This document shows positions 42,767-42,849 of a DNA stretch of 42,849 nucleotides, piece by piece. The stretch's first letter is position 1. Each line of letters begins with the position of its first letter. A program made the translations under genes and the position numbers. The notes under the pieces are model-generated. The model had not been told where the DNA came from, did no database searches, and saw only the letters and a list, made by a program, of their open reading frames with translations. The stretch comes from Cryobacterium aureum (GTDB lineage Bacteria; Actinomycetota; Actinomycetes; Actinomycetales; Microbacteriaceae): the NCBI RefSeq assembly GCF_002954245.1, contig NZ_PPTG01000016.1:1-42849 (forward strand), given 5' to 3'.

Positions 42767-42849
42767 CTACGCTGCCAATGCTGGCTGTTGATAACCATAA
42801 TGGACTTCATTCGGCCGGCGATAACCGAGTGCGGAGTGCCGGCGTCGAC
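42767..42849 (-). CDS. IS3-family transposase OrfB, 3' end (partial)
   Basis: On the minus strand the window end encodes RRRHSALGYRRPNEVHYGYQ, then QPALAA and a stop, the C-terminus of an IS3-family OrfB. The N-terminal part lies beyond the window. It is related to but clearly different from the remnant at 21681-21963 (SRRRHPALGYRRPNDVHYGN). The element end TTCGGACAG is at about 42740. Whether this copy is intact cannot be told. Confidence 0.75.
   Translation of the reverse strand, partial: RRRHSALGYRRPNEVHYGYQQPALAA

Noticed and set aside
21656..42849. Present-day composite transposon bounded by IS3 copies
   Set aside because: The left copy is a remnant with an internal stop and lacks its 5' half; the two ends are also diverged.

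Overview
This is a high-GC actinobacterial chromosome segment, most likely from Microbacteriaceae. The assignment rests on GC-rich codon use, frequent GTG and TTG starts, 4-base gene overlaps, and a gene order close to the one I recall from Mycobacterium tuberculosis Rv1691-Rv1713. I could not run a search, so the family-level placement is an inference.

Core block (1-16.3 kb, all on the + strand). The order is: a TPR-type protein with an Arg-rich repeat N-terminus (5' end outside the window), a HAD phosphatase, a 51-residue protein, tlyA, nadK, recN, pyrG, a NUDIX ADP-ribose pyrophosphatase, xerD, a ParA ATPase, scpA, scpB, a RluB-type pseudouridine synthase, tyrA, cmk and der. Most junctions overlap or nearly touch. 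A large stem-loop separates xerD from the ParA gene, and a T-tailed terminator follows der. pyrG and the ParA gene look leaderless.

Transition (16.5-22 kb). Here lie a secreted Pro-linker/beta-helix protein between two near-identical terminators, a CrtC/AttH-like protein and a methyltransferase. Next comes the first 34 codons of a DNA-alkylation-repair gene, cut by an IS256-type element whose transposase carries two frameshifts. The 3' remnant of an IS3-type transposase directly abuts it.

Accessory block A (22-28.4 kb). It holds a protein fusing a cytoplasmic helix-turn-helix region to an ECF S-component-like membrane domain (minus strand), a lipoprotein, a small unknown protein, a PhnB-type VOC protein, a type II haloacid dehalogenase, an alpha/beta hydrolase and a RibD/DHFR-like reductase. 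After these come a remnant of an MmyB-type regulator and an orphan second copy of the reductase's 5' region.

Accessory block B (28.4-39.4 kb) is a catabolic island. A LysR regulator diverges from a compact operon: an extradiol (catechol 2,3-type) dioxygenase, an FAH hydrolase, a putative cyclase/amidohydrolase, an FAD aromatic hydroxylase, an ACMSD-type amidohydrolase/decarboxylase, a second FAH protein and an MFS transporter. A convergent GMC oxidoreductase and its divergent TetR regulator close the island. Together they suggest uptake, hydroxylation, meta-cleavage and hydrolysis of an unidentified, perhaps amide- or carboxyl-bearing, aromatic compound.

End (39.6-42.85 kb). A PAP2 phosphatase pseudogene is followed by an OmpR-type response regulator, its histidine kinase and a COG4705-like membrane protein. 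The window closes inside the 3' end of a second IS3-type transposase related to the 21.7 kb remnant.
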